A DNA stretch of 64,000 nt, from contig NZ_SPQL01000014.1 of NCBI RefSeq assembly GCF_004570385.1, forward strand, positions 46,235 through 110,234, in the 5' to 3' direction. Positions within the stretch are counted from its first letter, which is position 1, and each line of letters starts with the position of its first letter. A program made the position numbers and the translations under genes. Below are positions 62,270-64,000 of this stretch, piece by piece. The notes under the pieces were generated by a model. The model worked only from the letters and a program-made list of their open reading frames with translations, was not told where the DNA came from and ran no database searches. Source of the stretch: Blastococcus sp. CT_GayMR19. GTDB lineage: Bacteria > Actinomycetota > Actinomycetes > Mycobacteriales > Geodermatophilaceae.

Positions 62270-63634
62270 TCACAACCGCTCGAACCCCCGGACACGCTCC
62301 CAGTCGGTGACCGACCTGCCGAAGGCCGCCAACTCCACGGCGGCCATGTTCGCGTAGTGCTCGACGACGTCGTCGCCGAATGTAGTGCGCGCGAACGCGC
62401 TGCCCCGCCACAGGTCCAGCGCCTCGGCCAGGCCCGTGGGCACGCGCGGAGCGTCCGGGTCGCCGTAGGCGTTGCCCTCGTACGCCGGCTCCAGCTCCAG
62501 CCCCTCCTCGATGCCGGCGAAACCGGCGGCCACGACCGCGGCCGTGGCGAGATAGGGGTTCACGTCGCCACCGGGGATGCGGTTCTCCAGCCGGAGCGAG
62601 CCGCCGTGGCCCACCAGCCGGTAGGCGCAGGTGCGGTTGTCCCGGCCCCAGCGGAGCGCGGTCGGGGCGAAGGACCCCTCGACGTACCGCTTGTAGGAGT
62701 TGATGTTCGGCGCGAGGAAGAGGGTGAGCTCGCGCATGTACTTCAGCTGACCCGCGACGAACGACCGCCCGACCGCGGACATGCCGTCGCCGTCGGCCAT
62801 GACCATCGAGTCGTCGGTGCCGCGGACGCTGCAGTGGATGTGGCACGAGTTGCCCTCGCGCTCGTCGAACTTGGCCATGAACGTGAGCGCGACGCCCTCC
62901 TGGGCGGCGATCTCCTTGGCGCCGTTCTTGTAGATCACGTGGCCGTCGCACGCGCGCAGCGCCTCGTCGTACCGGAAGGCGATCTCGTGCTGGCCGAGAT
63001 TGCACTCGCCCTTGGCGGACTCGACCACCAGGCCGGCGCCGGTCATGTCGTTGCGGATCCGCCGCAGCAGCGGCTCGATGCGCGCGGTGCCGAGCATCGA
63101 GTAGTCGACGTTGTACTGGTTGGCCGGCGTCAGGTTCCGGTAGCCGGCGATCCAGGCCTGTTCGTAGGTGTCCCGGAAGACGATGAACTCCAGCTCGGTG
63201 CCGACGTAGGCGGTCAGGCCGGCGTCGGCCAGTCGTGCCGTCTGCCGGGCGAGGATCTGGCGCGGCGAGGCGACGACCGGGCTGCCGTCCTCCCACCGCA
63301 GGTCGGCCAGGACCATCACCGTGCCGGGGTTCCAGGGCACCGGCCGCAGCGTGGACAGGTCGGGCTGCATCACGAAGTCGCCGTAGCCGCTCGACCAGGA
63401 TGACATCGCGTAGCCGGCGACGGTGGTCATGTCGACGTCGACCGCGAGCAGGTAGTTGCAGCCCTCTGTCGCATGCTCGAGGACGACGTCCAGGAAGTAC
63501 CGGGCGTGCAGGCGCTTCCCCTGCAGCCGGCCCTGCATGTCGGTGATGGCCACCAATACGGTGTCGACGTCGCCGGACTCGACCTGCCGGCGGAGGTCCT
63601 CGACCGTGAGGACGGGGTCGCGGAGGTCAGGCAC
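62270..63634 (-). CDS. Glutamine synthetase-like gamma-glutamylamine (polyamine) synthetase
   Basis: A 454-residue GS-fold enzyme of the PuuA/GlnA3-like type, ATP-dependent. Metal and substrate sites: AYVGTELEFIVF, ESAKGECNLGQHEIAFRYD, GNSCHIHCSVRGTDD, APNINSYKRYVEGSFAPTAL, RLENRIPGGDVNPYLATAAV. The lack of the typical GlnA adenylylation-loop context and the ALDH/SDR neighbours point to amine catabolism. The start is GTG 63634, the only start codon after an in-frame stop just upstream. Confidence 0.88.
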   Translation of the reverse strand: MPDLRDPVLTVEDLRRQVESGDVDTVLVAITDMQGRLQGKRLHARYFLDVVLEHATEGCNYLLAVDVDMTTVAGYAMSSWSSGYGDFVMQPDLSTLRPVPWNPGTVMVLADLRWEDGSPVVASPRQILARQTARLADAGLTAYVGTELEFIVFRDTYEQAWIAGYRNLTPANQYNVDYSMLGTARIEPLLRRIRNDMTGAGLVVESAKGECNLGQHEIAFRYDEALRACDGHVIYKNGAKEIAAQEGVALTFMAKFDEREGNSCHIHCSVRGTDDSMVMADGDGMSAVGRSFVAGQLKYMRELTLFLAPNINSYKRYVEGSFAPTALRWGRDNRTCAYRLVGHGGSLRLENRIPGGDVNPYLATAAVVAAGFAGIEEGLELEPAYEGNAYGDPDAPRVPTGLAEALDLWRGSAFARTTFGDDVVEHYANMAAVELAAFGRSVTDWERVRGFERL

Positions 63635-63893
63635 GTCGGTCCACGGCGCCGCGGGTCGCGCGCTCGTTCATGCAGACCTACCTTCGTCCGGCCGCTGACC
63701 CCGGCGGATGGGCCAGAGGCCGGAACCCTAGGTGCCCCCCGATGCGCCCCACAAGCCGCTGCGGCCGCCGTTACCGGATCGGTTGCTGCCCTGCGCCCAC
63801 GAACGACCCGACCGGTCCCGGTCGCCGCCGTCCCCCGGGTGCCACTCCGGCGACTGCGTCGGCCTGCGGGTCTGTTCCCGCGGAAGCGCCGTC

Positions 63894-64000
63894 TCAGCCG
63901 TTCGCGGGCACGCCGGCCTCGGCGGCGAGGCGTCGGAGGAGGTCGCGGTTGCCCATGAGCACGCCGATGGCGAACCGCAGATCCATGCGGTCGTGGCGTT
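63894..64000 (-). CDS. C-terminal end of an unidentified protein (runs off the window)
   Basis: The minus-strand frame open to the right edge ends RHDRMDLRFAIGVLMGNRDL, then LRRLAAEAGVPANG before TGA at 63894. Only about 34 residues are visible, so no family can be named. The 259 bp between this stop and the GS-like start hold no recognised gene and probably carry the GS operon promoter. Confidence 0.5.
   Translation of the reverse strand, partial: RHDRMDLRFAIGVLMGNRDLLRRLAAEAGVPANG

Overview
This window is chromosomal DNA from a very GC-rich actinobacterium. The genes are tightly packed with many ATGA/GTGA stop-start overlaps. Several enzyme families are mycothiol-linked (S-(hydroxymethyl)mycothiol dehydrogenase, a TIGR03086-type DinB domain). 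A c-di-AMP (ydaO) riboswitch sits ahead of an NlpC/P60 wall hydrolase, and a CtpI-type P-ATPase is present. Gene content and style fit Geodermatophilaceae (Blastococcus, Geodermatophilus or Modestobacter). That placement is an inference from the sequence, not a database result.

Layout. 0-10.4 kb: aromatic catabolism. This holds the end of hppD, a FlK-like thioesterase, the divergent phenylacetate genes paaABCDE (minus strand) and paaK-paaR (plus strand) around an operator-rich promoter region, then paaZ and an MFS carrier. 10.4-15.4 kb: an unfamiliar cluster of a cytochrome P450, an ABM-like protein, two tandem paralogs of unknown function and a three-domain amidohydrolase fusion, followed by a 47-residue gene. 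15.4-22.3 kb: GNAT and HxlR genes, a giant P-type ATPase and an alpha/beta hydrolase. 22.3-36.6 kb: a complete L-rhamnose system. A LacI repressor and lutABC face a sugar ABC transporter, followed by rhaM, rhaI, the bifunctional rhaD and rhaB. 36.6-45.8 kb: a Bcr/CflA transporter, a sugar-acid dehydratase/aldolase/dehydrogenase group, and xylR-xylA-xylB. 45.8-52.3 kb: DUF427, DHA2 efflux with its TetR, the RipA-like peptidase with riboswitch, a YkgB-like protein and a GYD protein. 52-59 kb: a zone with several decaying genes (an ABC permease remnant, a frameshifted DUF1905 gene, a gutted YCII gene, and a membrane protein with an in-frame stop) mixed with intact genes for mycothiol-dependent formaldehyde oxidation and a RibD/DHFR-like protein. 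59-64 kb: a minus-strand operon of glutamine synthetase-like enzyme, aldehyde dehydrogenase, SDR, quinone oxidoreductase and a small membrane protein.

How the genes work together. Phenylacetate is activated by PaaK, epoxidised by PaaABCDE and ring-opened by PaaZ; the beta-oxidation half (paaF, paaG, paaH, paaJ) is not in this window. Rhamnose is imported, mutarotated, isomerised, phosphorylated and cleaved by the aldolase domain of RhaD. The dehydrogenase domain of RhaD makes L-lactate, which LutABC can oxidise to pyruvate, so the divergent halves form one pathway.

The most notable non-coding signals are two. First, a paired-palindrome repeat: two 18-bp palindromes built on CGGTACCG, always exactly 34 bp apart, occur at five loci. 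Second, a hairpin-rich element of about 90 nt occurs twice between 57.5 and 58.8 kb. No tRNA, rRNA, CRISPR array, insertion sequence or replication origin was seen.
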